Shown one piece after another: positions 11,600 to 22,904 of a stretch of DNA of 64,000 bases. Below the pieces are notes generated by a model. It did not search any database. It was given only the letters and a program-made list of their open reading frames with translations, and had not been told where the DNA came from. Numbering within the stretch: position 1 is the stretch's first letter; every line of letters begins with the position of its first letter. The DNA is from Piezodorus guildinii (lineage: Eukaryota; Arthropoda; Insecta; Hemiptera; Pentatomidae). The stretch is from positions 140,395,143 through 140,459,142 of the forward strand of contig CM041292.1 of assembly GCA_023052935.1 (NCBI GenBank). The letters are read 5' to 3'. Made by a program: the position numbers and the translations under genes.

Positions 11600-12262
11600 T
11601 ATAACGACAGGCAACCATTTCATGATTTTTATAATCGCATACTTCGCAACATTTTTTCTTATAAACCTTCCTCGGATTAAACTTAACTAATTCCACTTCA
11701 GATTGGGCCCTTTTTTCAATAGCTTGTTCTTTACTTAAAGCCAGCTGATATAAATCTAAAAGACTTTTCTTTTAGGACTCTTTTCACATAACTTATCTTT
11801 AACCGAACCTTCACGCAAGCCACAAACAAATTTGTCAATGAGGACGCCGTCTAACCTCTTCCCAAAACTACACGAAGCAGCCAACTGTTTAACACGACCG
11901 AACCATCTCTTAATAGATTCTCCAAATTCTTGCTTGCTATTGTAAAATATGATTCGCTCCCTAAAAATTGAAACCTGCTGTGTAAACTGGCGTTTCATTA
12001 TCTCACAAAACGTGAGATAAGGTAAATCCTTTGGTAATTAAGGATCGCAAAGATCTCTCAGATATTTGTAAGCCATCGTACCAATACACGTAATAAGAAC
12101 TGATACCATACGGCTTTTTTCGATGACATTAACCTCGAAGAATTGTTCGAGGAGTTCTTGGTAAATATTCCAGTCATCATTTTCAACATTAAATTCCGAT
12201 ACGTGGCCTAAATTAAGAGAAGGAAAATTACTCTTACCATTATACTCCTCTTCGATGCTTGG
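11600..12262 (-). pseudogene. Gypsy gag remnant with CCHC zinc knuckle
   Basis: Gag would package the element RNA. The minus-strand translation shows the capsid-type pattern NDDWNIYQELLEQFFEVN (about 12180-12125), YLRDLCDP (followed by an in-frame stop), FRERIIFYNSKQEFGESIKR and FVCGLREGSVKDKLCEKSP. A zinc knuckle follows, CEVCDYKNHEMVAC, with C-x2-C-x4-H-x4-C spacing, ending near 11605. The longest open piece is 11756-11998. The internal stop after DLCDP, a frame break downstream of the KSPKRK segment and the lack of a clear start codon make it a pseudogene. Confidence 0.75.
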
Positions 12263-12950
12263 ACGGTAGTTTTTCCTTTTATTTGCCTTTTATTTTATTG
12301 TCTTAAAATTAATGTATGGATATTGTATTCATTATGTACGAGTTCTGTAAGTTATGTAAACTAACAACATGTGAAATATTAATAAAGAAGAAGACAGAGA
12401 TACAGAATTAAAATAACAAAGCAAAATGAGAAATTTAAGTCTATTGATATTAAATCGTAAGTAAAACATCGATATTACGTAAGGAGTAAGATAATAAAAG
12501 GTCCTTATGACCTTGCTGTCGATCGCCTAAGAAAACAAAGTAACCTAACATCACCAGTAGGATAATTAAAAAATAATGAGAAAAAAAAACTGATGACGAA
12601 ACAGCAATTATTAGCTTGATAATGAATCTGAAAATGTTAATATATTTTAAATCTATTTAGCTATATGTCATACCGAAAGCTGACTAAAATCAATATATTT
12701 TAAATCCTTACCAATCCTTGCTCCTGGTCCTAATCTAATCAACTGGGTATAAGAATCAGAATAAAAAAGCAGGAGAAATTGAGAAAAGTCTGACCTGCAA
12801 CAATTTCGTCTTTATACGAAGGAATACCTACCTTTATTTGGTAATCCTTTAATGTGCGATATGTAAATTTCGTAATATTGTTATTATAATACAACAGAAA
12901 AGTTTTTAGATGCCAGTTTCGTTTTACCCTAATAAATGTGAATTATTATT
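12263..12950. other. AT-rich spacer; possible Gypsy 5' leader
   Basis: This lies upstream of gag and could hold the leader or LTR of the Gypsy copy, but I see no matching LTR on the other side of the element. No gene. Confidence 0.3.
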
Positions 12951-12951
12951 A

Positions 12952-13258
12952 CGTCTAGTGGATAGAGTAATAGTCTAATGTTCTCCATGTCCCGGGTTCG
13001 CTTCGTGGGTGTGGCAGAATAATTATCCATTCTTTATTAGTGCGGCCGGGATGTGACCCTAGGTATGCAGATCCTCCTGGTGCACACTTAGTCTCTATTA
13101 AGTGGGTATCTGAAAATAGGAGGAAAACTTGGGTGCTTATGTTGATCTCGGTCTAATTACCGTTTGGCTAAGAAACAGTAAGAATCCCTTAATTAATTTA
13201 CTGAATCCTAAACCCTCTAGAGCCTGTAGTGGTGCAGATTTTTTTTTTCTGAACACTA
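12952..13258 (+). repeat. tRNA-derived SINE, family 2
   Basis: Head with GTCTAGTGGATAGAG (A-box region) and CCCGGGTTCGCTTC (B-box, one change), then a body shared in order with the minus-strand copy at 51942-52246: GTGGCAGAATAATTAT, GATGTGACCCTAGG, CCTCCTGGTGCACAC, AAGTGGGTA, AGAAACAGTA and GTAGTGGTGCAGA. It ends in a T-rich tract. About 300 bp, near full length. Confidence 0.75.
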
Positions 13259-13439
13259 TATGACTGATTGCATTGTACTGGTACCAATAAAGAACATACA
13301 TATTCATATATGCTTTTAATTATGATGATATGAGTTTGTGATTTTCAAAGTATTTGACATTTGATCCTGTTCCGCTAAAGCGCTATAGACAATGCCTAGG
13401 ACATATCGCTGTAATCAGATACGATATAGATATAACAAG

Positions 13440-13650
13440 GCCTAATAACGAGAGTGGCCGCATAGCCTAACGACCTGGAGTGTAACCGCTATTGAGGGGC
13501 AATGGATCCTGATATGACATGCGGGCTCGTGAACGTGTCCCATTGTACCATTCATTATTCATTTCTTCCTCCCTTCATCCTCCCCGACTCAGTGGATAAA
13601 GTAATCACTCCCAAGATACCCGACAGATGGCTTCTGCAGAGCCTGTAATA
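13440..13650 (+). repeat. Possible SINE-like unit (GTGGCCGCATAGCC head)
   Basis: GTGGCCGCATAGCCTAACG resembles an A-box region, and the 200-bp block is GC-richer than its surroundings. No good B-box is left and there is no second copy in the window, so the call is weak. Confidence 0.25.
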
Positions 13651-14010
13651 ACTGTTTATTTCTCTTATCATCTTACTAAAAGCGAATCCTTGAGCCGAAC
13701 AAAGTAACTTTTCGTTCGTCTACTTTTATAGACCATGGTTGGAAAAAGGGTCGTAGGCGCATTTTATACCGGTTTACTTACGTTGAGGGGTAAATGAAAT
13801 AAACAATAAAGGTTAAACAATTATTAATTAGGAAAAAAACAAATCAGTTATACTGTTTGTGGAGGCAATATCCTTCCTTCGTGGCAACAATTCCATATTA
13901 GCGATAGTATATTTAACTAGTGGAAACTTTTTTGCAACATAATTTGGTAACTATATTAAGTATTCCCTTAAACGTTACACCCTCAAGAGAACTAAATGGT
14001 TAATTCATTT
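13651..14010. other. AT-rich spacer, no gene seen
   Basis: Nothing recognisable. Confidence 0.35.
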
Positions 14011-14011
14011 T

Positions 14012-14485
14012 TTATATTTTAACATCATACGGCCCATATGGACTTACGGAGTAGAGGTTTGGGGCTCTACTAAAGCATCAAATTCTTTCCGTATCCAATC
14101 CCCAAAATCCTTCGTAAAACCCTCAATGCTCCTTACTTTGTAACTAATAAACTGATCCATAAAGACCTTAATATTTTGTATGTTGCTGATTTGGTCGATC
14201 TACTTACCATTCCTTTCATGACAAACTCTATTCCCACCCTAATCCTTTAGTTCCAATCCTTTCTTCCTATTTAATTCCCGTAAATCCTCCGAGGCGTCTG
14301 AAAAGGAGATGGCCCCGACCTTCTAGTTTAGAACATATTTAGAGTGCTCCCTCTGGGAAGCTTCTCTACATGTGTTTCATACCTTTATATATTTTTCTTA
14401 TATAATTTATATATATAATTTATATAATTTACTTGTATTCCATTATACAGTTGTAAATTCCAATTAATAAATTTAAAAAACAAAT
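14012..14485 (+). pseudogene. Jockey-like LINE, 3' end (5'-truncated, frameshifted)
   Basis: The frame starts with PIWTYGVEVWGSTKASN, the thumb-region signature of Jockey-clade RT. Frame changes then give NKLIHKDLNI and a PRRLKRRWPR terminus, the same C-terminal end as the copies at 25670-25710 and 55620-55640. After the stop an AT-rich 3' UTR ends CAGTTGTAAATTCCAATTAA plus A-rich tail. Confidence 0.75.
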
Positions 14486-15560
14486 GTGTCAACATCAGTA
14501 TTTTTTTACATTTTTCCTACAAATTAAAAAATAAGGATGTGTTAAACAAACAATTGTTATTATAAAATGTTTTTAATACGAGGATGCAAAGATCATTCGG
14601 AATCATATGTACAATTTTTATCTTATTTTTCATATTTTTTAATGCAATTTTTATTATTATTATAAAATGTTGTAAGAACTACGCATATTAAATTAAGAAC
14701 TATTTCTTAATTTAACATGCCCAGCCTTAAATTTCGTACTAACAATAACTGAACGTATTACAAATTTACTACAATATATTATAAAAGTAGAGGTTAATAA
14801 CATTAAAAAAAAATAACATTAATTAATAACATTCTTCTATCCTGTCAATCACTTTCACAACACACCCCTCTTCATCATACCACCATTTACGAATTCGTTC
14901 CAGCATCTGCTCTGACGACCCTTCTTCCATTTAAAAGTTTTCTTAGGCCATCTTCTCACTCCCATCCTCATGACAAGTCCAAACCACTTGAACCTCATTG
15001 TATTGATTGTAGAGCGTATGTTTCAATTACATTTTTAATATTCCGAAAATTATCGCAAAATCATTTATTGGTTCCAAATAGTTATTAAGCATAAAATAAT
15101 ATTAGTCTTATACGAAATAATGTTTTCGTCTCATACCGTATTTCTTATACACTAATATTATTATGGTAAGAAATACGTTGCGTATAATGTCCTAGATAAT
15201 AGTATCATTCAAAATTATTATCCATCAACGATGCCATTATAATCCTTAAATTAAGTATTTTGACCGTTAAAAGGGATTTTCTCGCTGTCAACCCTGTCAT
15301 TATTATGGGTCGCTCAATTTTCTGCCGATTTGTGTAATTCGGTTAAGTGTTAATAATTATTTATTAATAAAATATTTATTATTATTATAAAATGTTTTAA
15401 AAACTGCGGATATTAAATCAAGAAATATATTTAATATAGTATATTAGAAAGTATATAAGAAATAATTTAGTACTAACAACAACTGAATATATTACAAATT
15501 ACTAACAATATATTATAAAAAGTAAAAATTAATAAAAGTTTATAAAAACGCTATTTATCT
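14486..15560. other. AT-rich spacer, no gene seen
   Basis: Repetitive A/T-rich sequence. The stretches near 14640-14760 and 15360-15500 resemble each other (TATTATTATTATAAAATGTT, then a run to ACTGAAC/TATATTACAAA), suggesting an old local duplication. No gene. Confidence 0.4.
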
Positions 15561-16100
15561 TAACTGTTGAGGACTCTTGATTCAGCCTTCTTTACTAGCC
15601 ATATTAATCCCCACCTCTCCCTCGACCACTTAGCAGAAAGTTGGCAAACAGTCGGAGCTGGAGAGGAGCTGAATAATCCATGGACCCAATCATGGCCCTC
15701 GAGTCCTGTTGATTTTCTCCAGCCCTCCTTGGATTAGGATACCCGATCCTTGCAGAGAGGACACCATGAACTATTGAAGAGTTCCGTCAGAACTTGGGAC
15801 GGGCCCCTCACAGCCACCCCAACAGGTAGAATCCGAAACCCTGCTAAGGTGTAAATAATAACAGAGAAGGATAACAATTAAATTTTGAGGAGAGGGGCTG
15901 CATTATTGAGTGAGGGTTCCCTGAAATATAAATGACACCCCCTAAATGGATGATGTCATCCAACTCTCCTACCTCCATATAAACCCTCCAGATTTTATGT
16001 TTGGGAAAATGCCAGGTGTACTTCAAGGGCCTCTCTTCCTCCTGTAATAATAGCGTCTGTTCTCTAATTCTCTCATTGTTTCATCATAATAGGATTCCCT
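15561..16100. other. Less AT-rich block, possible conserved non-coding DNA
   Basis: About 500 bp with much higher GC than its flanks, no match to the repeat families seen here, and no ORF with a recognisable domain. The 60-codon reverse ORF at 15844-16026 has no family signature. Confidence 0.3.
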
Positions 16101-16311
16101 TTATCGTATTTTCATTCTTTATTGCCTAGTTTTCTTTATTGCAATCCGTTTACGCTCATCTCGTTATTTAAACGCTTCAATACCTTGCTCATTTCAAAGG
16201 ATTACGCACAGTCTTTTTTTTTTTTTGTTTTGTCCTTTTTAATTCCATATTTTACTATTGAGACATTATCATACCTTTTATTAATACACTTATAATCCAT
16301 AAAGAATAACC

Positions 16312-16475
16312 TGTGCTGCTACAGCCAATGAGGGGCTTTTGGTTGAGCAGATTGTAAGAAACAGTACTACTTCTAGTGCAAAAACTGCGCAGAGGTAATT
16401 CAAGCTCACGAGAAGAGATCAAGCACTACCACCGATTTTTTTTTTCTTTTGTTCCTAAATTAAGGGTGTCCACCC
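16312..16475 (-). repeat. SINE family 2, 3' fragment
   Basis: Its start matches the 3' part of the family-2 SINE in reverse orientation (GCTACAGCCAATGAGGGGCT... then GAAACAGTACTA), compare 51948-51995. The right-hand part is too diverged to place and the limit is approximate. Confidence 0.4.
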
Positions 16476-17789
16476 CTCCCGAACTTGGGGCATTGTGATC
16501 AGGGATCAAATAGCGATGCTCTACATTTATTTAATGCTACAAAAGATTTCATTTGATTTATTTAACTAAAAGAATAAATACGGAAAATTTATATTAAATA
16601 TAGGTTGTAAACACAAGGTTTTTAAAGTTTTTTTTTACTGTTCCCTCTTTGATATTCTTTTACTGCTTTTTTAAATTTTATTTGATTGGCTTATACCAAT
16701 TTATTTTAACAAAGGTAACAAATAACAAAACAATTAATTAGCAATGTAATGAAAAATCAAAGACGTAACTGAAATAACAAACAAATGAAGCCGAAGTGTG
16801 TTCATAAAATAAAAAATAAATTAATGTCACTAATTCAGATTGACAAGGGAAGGAATAACCTCTATTGAATGGAAGACTTTTTTTTAGTCTCTTCTTTGTT
16901 CCTTTTTCTTTTGTCTTTTCATTTGAGTGTTCTTTTTAATTTGTTTGCTCTTATAACTCACGTTATTTTTTTTTTTTTTTTATCACAAAATCCAGTTTAT
17001 TAATCTGTTATTGGATGAAACAAAAACAACTTTCAGAAAATGTAATTAAAATTCGTCTTCTCAAGGCCTTTGTTCTTGTTTATATTTAAGATTTGTGTTT
17101 AAGTATTTATTTCTCTCAATGCCATGTCATGGAATATTGTATTCTATTTATACCATTTATTATCATATTAGGTATCTTGTAATAGATTTATTATATTCAT
17201 TTTGTGAAACTAAATGTTTTTTACGTTATCGATTCCTATATTCTTCAGTCAATAGGCTCTAAGAGAATTCCGAAATCTATACAGACAATATGTTTATAGG
17301 GGTAAATTGTAAAACCGAATCCTAAATTAATAAGCTATAATTAAAATGCAGTAAAACGCCTTCATATCTTAGGATAATAACGCTAAATAAAAAAAGTAAT
17401 GCACTGGTATTACTATATTATATTAATATTAATATAAGATTTATTGATAGTAGAGAAAATATAGATTATTTTGATGGGATTTTTTTTCTTTATTAGTTTT
17501 TAGCATTGGATTCATAAGTTATAAAATAATCACATAAACTTCTTGCTTAGGAGACTATAAAAAATTGTGCGCATTGACTTTTAATATTCCAACGATAAAC
17601 CAAGACTGATAACAAACTTAACACCCTAATAAATAGCATTTCTGGCATGACCAATAAAATACTATAAAGGGACTAACTGGTCGAGAGATCCTTCCAGGAT
17701 TAAAAGATCATTATGAGAATGTTTAGAAGTTTTACATGCATTGGTTTTGTTTTACCTCTATCACATTGAATGGTTGTACCTTAAAAAAA
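16476..17789. other. AT-rich spacer, no gene seen
   Basis: Very AT-rich with T homopolymers (about 16964-16981). Nothing recognisable. Confidence 0.4.
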
Positions 17790-18317
17790 TCTCGTGCGCG
17801 CAACACACAACTTTAATTGTAAAAATCAAGCTAAGAATTTTGAAACACGCTTAAAGATGAAAAAAGATCTGAGCATTAATTATGTTAAGTTTCGATTGAT
17901 AATTATTTACAATAATCAATTAGTTTTATCTTATATTCATCACTCTCCATTAACTTTTACAATTCTGTGCATAGAGATAATATTTTTTTTCTAAAATCTT
18001 TAGCTTTTCAACAGTATATTATACATCTATTTAATTCGTTCAACTTGTAAATTTACTTGATTTTTATCAATGCTAACAAAATGATATGGTTAATTTTTCT
18101 AAATCTACAAAATTAAAGTATGAAAATTTAAAATATCAACATCGCACTATTTCCATTATAATAAAACCTAAAAGAGATTAAATCCCTTTAAAGTTTACAT
18201 AGCGAACTTAATCAAAATCGTTAGAGTCGTTTTGAAGGCAATGCAAATTATAAAGTGGGTCTTCTCCTCCACCGGTTTTGATGAAAAGGTGCTCTAATGT
18301 GTTTTTGATAATCTAAA
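17790..18317 (+). repeat. HINE-like family, truncated copy (left half of a head-to-head pair)
   Basis: Starts at the CG-rich family end (TCTCGTGCGCGCAACACACA) and runs inward to TATAAAGTGGGTCTTCTCC near 18255. It lacks the (CA)n section and the palindromic end. It is joined directly to an oppositely oriented copy at about 18318. Confidence 0.75.
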
Positions 18318-18941
18318 AGTCGTATAAAACTGAAATTTGATGTTACACTAACTTTTTTATTAAAATCAGCTAACCAGAAAAGCCATGCATTTTGCACCTT
18401 TTTTCAATTTTTTCAAAAACGGCTCTTTGATTAAACTCCCTTCATATCGATGTGAAATCAAATGAGCTTTAATATCATGTAGGTTTCATTCTGATTAAAA
18501 TAGTCAGACTGTTGATATTATGAAATTGACCAGATTATCTTCATTGCTAAAAAAAACAAATAAATAACAAGTTGTACGAAATTGATAATCAACTAAAAGA
18601 GAAAAGTGCAAACATATATTTTATGCAATTTTCCTGCTTTTAAACATGAAAACAGTAATATAGATGTATAATATACCATTGGATAGCTAATGATTTTAGT
18701 AAAAGTATTATCTTGTACATAATAATTTCAAAGTTAACGGAGAGTGATGAAAAGCCGATAAAACAAACTGATTGTCGTAGATAATAATATAATAGATTAC
18801 TTAGTAAAACACATGTTTATATTAAAACTCAACGTCCATAATTCTTTAACAATCTTTTTTATGTTTCTAATTGTTTTAAAAAAATATTAAATTTATATCA
18901 ATAACGGAGGTAAGAAAAAGTCGTGTTGTGCGCGCAGCAGA
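18318..18941 (-). repeat. HINE-like family, truncated copy (right half of a head-to-head pair)
   Basis: Reverse orientation, from GTATAAAACTGAAATTT inward through AACCAGAAAAGCCATGCATT and GCTAATGATTTTAG-like blocks to the family terminus GGTAAGAAAAAGTCGTGTTG and CGCGCAGCAGA at 18941. It abuts the A-tail of the I-like LINE. Confidence 0.75.
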
Positions 18942-19019
18942 TTTATTTACTTTTTTTTTTTTCTGTAGGCTTAAACCACTTGGGTCATTTGCGCCTTAAA
19001 TCAAGGATTAAATATTATA

Positions 19020-19815
19020 GTTTATTATAGAAGTCTGTCTGTCGTAGGAAGTCAAAAATATTTGCAGTTGTCAGTATGTTGTTTTGTAAATCAGTGTCAA
19101 TTGCAATATGAGCTCTTTGAGTATCATAAGCCCTACACTATGTCAAAACGTCTTTAACAGTAATCGGGCAACCGCATGTTGGGCAGTCAGTAGCCCTACG
19201 GCCATGAGATTTCCGTTAGTTAGTCGGGTGTCCAGTGCGCAGGCGCGCCAGAATAATCTCTTTCCTTCTCTTTTGTCGTAGGGCCGAATGCCAATGGGAG
19301 ATGTCCCTTCTTATTTCCCTTAACATGTTTTCTGTAGTGTCGTGCCAAATTTGTCCCCACTTCGACCGAATCCATTGCTTGATTACAGAAACATAGTCTC
19401 CAATAGGCACCCTAATAAACGGAAAGCCATCTGTTATTGCTTCTGTGGCTGCACGATCTGCGAGTTCATTGCCAACTATACCGCAGTGGCTCGGTACCCA
19501 GACGAAAAAAAATGAATTATCAGAAACTATTGTGGACTGCAATGATAAAAGAATATTTTGAATAAGAGAGTCGGTGGAGAAAGGGTGTTTCAAGCTGAAC
19601 AGAGCCGATAAGGAGTCTGTGCAAATAATCCTGGTTGTTTTAGTAGGGTGAATAATACTTAAACTTTTATAAATTCCAACTAGTTCCGCTGTATAATTGC
19701 TACAGAGTGGATAAAGGGAAAATATATGTTGTCTGCTCTCACACACGACCGATGCTCCCACACCTATGGGACTCTTAGAGCCTTCAGTATATACGTAATC
19801 AGCAACACCGAGTCT
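19020..19815 (-). pseudogene. I-clade LINE RNase H domain and zinc-finger tail
   Basis: RNase H would remove the RNA strand during target-primed synthesis. Visible motifs are VYTEGSKSPIGVGASVV (the first catalytic Asp of TDGS is Glu here), NYTAELVGIYKSL (Glu), IICTDSLSALFSL (Asp) and WVPSHCGIVGNELADRAA (His and Asp). The open part is 19216-19761. After an in-frame stop at about 19213 the frame continues with CPTCGCPITVKDVLT, a second stop, then CRAYDTQRAHIAIDTDLQ: the C-terminal zinc-binding tail with its expected His replaced by Asp. Clearly non-functional. Confidence 0.85.
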
Positions 19816-19840
19816 ATCTTAAAGTTTTTGAAATTCCTGC

Positions 19841-21368
19841 TTAAGGATATGCGTTTTGTTTGAGTAATTTGGTTAGGGAAAGACAGATGTTCGGAGAGGG
19901 AAATTGCCAAGGATGAATTGGAGATGTCTCTATTGTAAGGAAAGAAGGAAAATCGAGGTTAAGCTCGACCAGAAATTTAAAAATGCGGACTATGAAGGAT
20001 GGTCTTTTGGATAAGGAGATCTGTTGTGTGAGAAATTGTCTGTTTGGGAATAAATGAAGGAGAGGATAGTTGAAAGTAGACAGGATCTTAGCAGCAAGGA
20101 TAAGGTCAAGTTGTTGCCTGCGTAGTGCAAGTGGAGGTCCACTAGCTTCAACACCCAAGCTAATAAAAGGGCTGGAACGGAAAGCACCAATAGCTATTCG
20201 AGGACCGGTATTTTGTATAGGATCGAGTAGTTTTAGAGTTCGACCTGAGGCAGAGTTAAATGCACTGCAACCATAATCTAAGTTTGGTCTTAAGAGAGTC
20301 CTAAACAGAGTTACCATGCTTTTACGAACAGCACCCCTATTTGTAATACTAACCATCTTGAAGAGATTGAGAGAACGGAGGCAATTAGCTTTTAGTTGCT
20401 TCAGATGTGGAGACCAGCTAAGTGTGCGATCGAAGGTCACACCCAGGTATTTGACTGTATTAGAAAGAGTGAGTGGTTGGTTGGCTATCTTTAGGGATGG
20501 TTGTGAATTCGGTTGTCTTTTGCTGAAAAGTATCGCAACAGTCTTTTGGGGTGATATGGTAAAACCGTGGTCATAAAGCCAGCCATTGACGTTATCTAAT
20601 GCCGATTGTATTTTGTCTTGTAAATCTGGCACCTGTTTCCCTGCAGTATAAAGTACAAGATCGTCCGCGTAAAGCATACTCTTGACCGGCAAGTTGACTA
20701 CTCTTTACACCTAATTTAAACATATACAAAAGATTGTTGCACTCAAGACGCAGCCCTGAGGCACGCCATTTTCTTGCCCATATTTCCGAGAAAACATCAC
20801 CGAGTCTAACCATGAATCTTCTATATGTGAGAAAGTTAGAGATGAAACCAAGGATATGCCCATTGATTCCCATCCTAACCAAAGTATCGACGATGAGCCT
20901 TCTCCAAGTCTTGTCAAATGCATTTTCGATGTCAATAAAAACAGCCAACAGTTTTTCTTTTTGTTCGAAGGCACCTAATATGTCGCATTCCAGGCGAACC
21001 AGGTCGTCTCTCGTGGTCCTTCCTTTCCGAAAACCACTTTGCCATACTGGAAGAACATTTTTCGCTTCTAGGGACCGCATCAAACGATTGCTTATCAGTT
21101 TCTTCAAGAGTTTACACATAGAAGAGGTGAGAGAGATAGGCCGATAGCTATTAACGTTCATCGGGTCTTTATCTTTCTTGAGTATAGGAATCGTAATTGC
21201 TTTTTTCCATATATTTGGAAAACGTTCGGATAAAAACAGATTAGTTAAAACCTGTAGGATTGCTGATTTATTATTAGAACTGAGATGTTTAATCATACCA
21301 ATACATATCTGATCTGGACCGAGAGAGGAATCTCTTCTGGAGTTCAAAGCGGCAAGAAATTCTGTCAT
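19841..21368 (-). pseudogene. I-clade LINE reverse transcriptase, in three frames
   Basis: The first frame (21368-about 20790) holds SLGPDQICIGMIKHL, YRPISLTSSMCKLLKKLISN, WQSGFRKGRTTRDDLVRLE and AVFIDIENAFDKTWRR (motif A, catalytic Asp). Motif B, NGVPQGCVLSATIF, lies in another frame (20974-20711). Motif C, MLYADDLVLYTAGK, lies in the frame 20692-19841, followed by VKYLGVTFDRTLSW. Two frameshifts, one before motif B and one before the YADD box, make the copy a pseudogene although the catalytic residues survive. Confidence 0.85.
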
Positions 21369-21369
21369 T

Positions 21370-22258
21370 GAAAAGGAGTGATTTAGGGGATCTGATGGAT
21401 CATATGGAATGTTAAGAGGGGTGGATTCAATAGATTGCTTTATACTAAGAAAGTGAGCCGAAAAGTTAGCGGTGGAAGAGGTGTAATAGAAGTGGTTAGC
21501 GAAAGTATTAGCTAAAGTTACAGGATTAGTTTCATTCAGGCCGCGGTTTTTCAGACACGTTTTTTGGGATGAAAATTATATCCCATAATTTTTCGAATTA
21601 ATTCTCAGAAAACGGCACTTGAACTGTTACAACTGACTTTACTAAGAAAATTTTTCCACGGCAGTTTTTTTTTTATGTAACGATATATCTAGCGTGTTTT
21701 CTTGCAGCATGGTATGTCTCTAGCATTTCTGAAGAGGGTCGCCGGAGAATGTTTCTCAAAGCTTTCCGCCTAGCTTTTATGGCTTTGGCGCATTCTTCGT
21801 TCCACCAGGGTACAGGAGGGCGAGAGCTATGATGTGTATTGTCGTTTGTGGATGTGTGTGGAATAGCAATATGTGCCGCGGTAAACAGTCTGGTATTAAC
21901 ATTTGAAATAAGTCTGTCAAGATCAGTTTCGGATAGGTCGATGTCAGTAAGTTGTGCTTTCTCTTGGTACAGAGCTCAATCTGCCTTTTTATTCAGCCAT
22001 TTGTTGGGTCTCCTAAGAGTAGGACCTTTATTGAGAGTTTTGATGATTATGGGGAAATGATATCTACCGTGTGCATCATCTAATGTGTACCATTGAGTTA
22101 TTGCTTGTAACAGAGGGCTAGTAATTGTAAGATTGAAAGCAGAGAGTTTGCCGGTTCGGGTGCAGAGGTGTGTTTTATAGATATGGTTATATATGGTGTT
22201 CAAATGACAATTATCTAGGAAGGTTTCGACCAATTTACCCCTTTCGTCTAAGCTGTCA
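21370..22258 (-). pseudogene. I-clade LINE endonuclease C-terminal half and linker
   Basis: The open piece 21976-22233 reads VETFLDNCHLNTIYNH, then AFNLTITSPLL and TLDDAHGRYHFPIII. This corresponds to the last part of an APE-type endonuclease: a D-(L)T-x-x-S segment (here N in place of the usual Asp) and the terminal S/G-x-H-x-P-I motif, here GRYHFPI. The catalytic N-terminal half is missing, so this copy could not nick DNA. The region to 21370 is the linker to RT, with WWNEE-type coding sequence broken by stops. Confidence 0.7.
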
Positions 22259-22592
22259 CTACTTTATTTACTTATTTATCGAAACTGAAAAAAAGTAATT
22301 TATTGTTTATCTTTCACCTACCACTCCGGACTAATTGTCTCCCTAATATCGGTTTACTTTCAATTAAGTAAACAATACTTCATACCATAATGAGAAGGAA
22401 TAGGAAAATGAGAGAAAAAAATTAATTGTGAAAAATGTTAATGTTGCGTGAAAGGGCCTTTTTCAAGTAGTAAATATGAGATCAGTAATTATATTATATT
22501 AGGGGAGAGCGGTCAAAAGTGAAGTTAGTGCCTCAGTGAGTGAAGTTTTATGTTCTGTGAATGTGTTTCGGGTGTTAAAGCGAATTTCGGCA

Positions 22593-22881
22593 TTAAGCTA
22601 CTCTCCCTCCAGTTCGTGGTCGGGGTTTGGGTAGCCTTGGCATAATGGCTTCTTGACGAACAATGTATAATGCTCTCCATTCCATGGGTGGCTCTTTCAG
22701 CAAACCATTTTCTCTCATTTCCATTAGCGTATGGACCTTTTGTCTCTGGTCTGTGAAGATGGTTCTATTGTCACTGGTTTTGAGTAAATATCGATGAGAT
22801 ATTTTTGGTTTGTTTGAGATAGAGGTTTGACTTTTTTTTAGTTTAATATAGCAAAGCTCCATCAATATTGTCGTATTTTTA
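22593..22881 (-). CDS. Candidate host terminal exon or processed copy, unrecognised protein
   Basis: The last 95 or so codons of a minus-strand frame (open 22904-22593) are polar and coding-like, unlike the A/T noise elsewhere: TSDNRTIFTDQRQKVHTLME, then RENGLLKEPPMEWRALYIVR, and a basic tail PRLPKPRPRTGGRVA before TAA. A good splice-acceptor-like site precedes it: a pyrimidine-rich tract (22910-22884) ending in TTTTAG at 22882, which would put the exon start at 22881 with phase 1. I do not recognise the family and see no LINE motif in it. There is no AATAAA just downstream. It could be a terminal exon of a host gene lying to the right, an exon relic, or chance. I made this call from base-level inspection only. 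Confidence 0.35.
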
Positions 22882-22904
22882 CTAAAAGTGAATAGTAAAA
22901 ACAA

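Larger units (their letters stand above)
11115..12262 (-). mobile_element. Ty3/Gypsy-type LTR retrotransposon remnant (gag fused to RT by deletion)
   Basis: Read on the minus strand, gag comes first (about 12262-11600), ending in a CCHC knuckle. It is followed within about 15 bases by the RT core (from about 11590). Protease and the N-terminal part of RT are missing, so an internal deletion of at least 1 kb relative to a normal element is inferred. Integrase and recognisable LTRs are absent. The left edge near 11115 is where coding similarity stops; the cause of the truncation is not visible. Confidence 0.8.
18944..22258 (-). mobile_element. I-clade non-LTR retrotransposon, 5'-truncated and decayed
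   Basis: Read on the minus strand, the order is endonuclease C-terminal half, linker, RT, RNase H and zinc-finger tail, then a short 3' UTR ending in a poly(A) tract (T run at 18950-18962). This order, and RNase H after RT, is that of the I superfamily. It is 5'-truncated near 22258 inside the endonuclease, at DERGKLVETFLDN, so ORF1 is absent. Several frameshifts and stops break the ORF. Confidence 0.85.

Noticed and set aside
20070..21147. Plus-strand ORFs of 68-137 codons
   Set aside because: Shadows of the minus-strand I-like RT, whose motifs explain the region.
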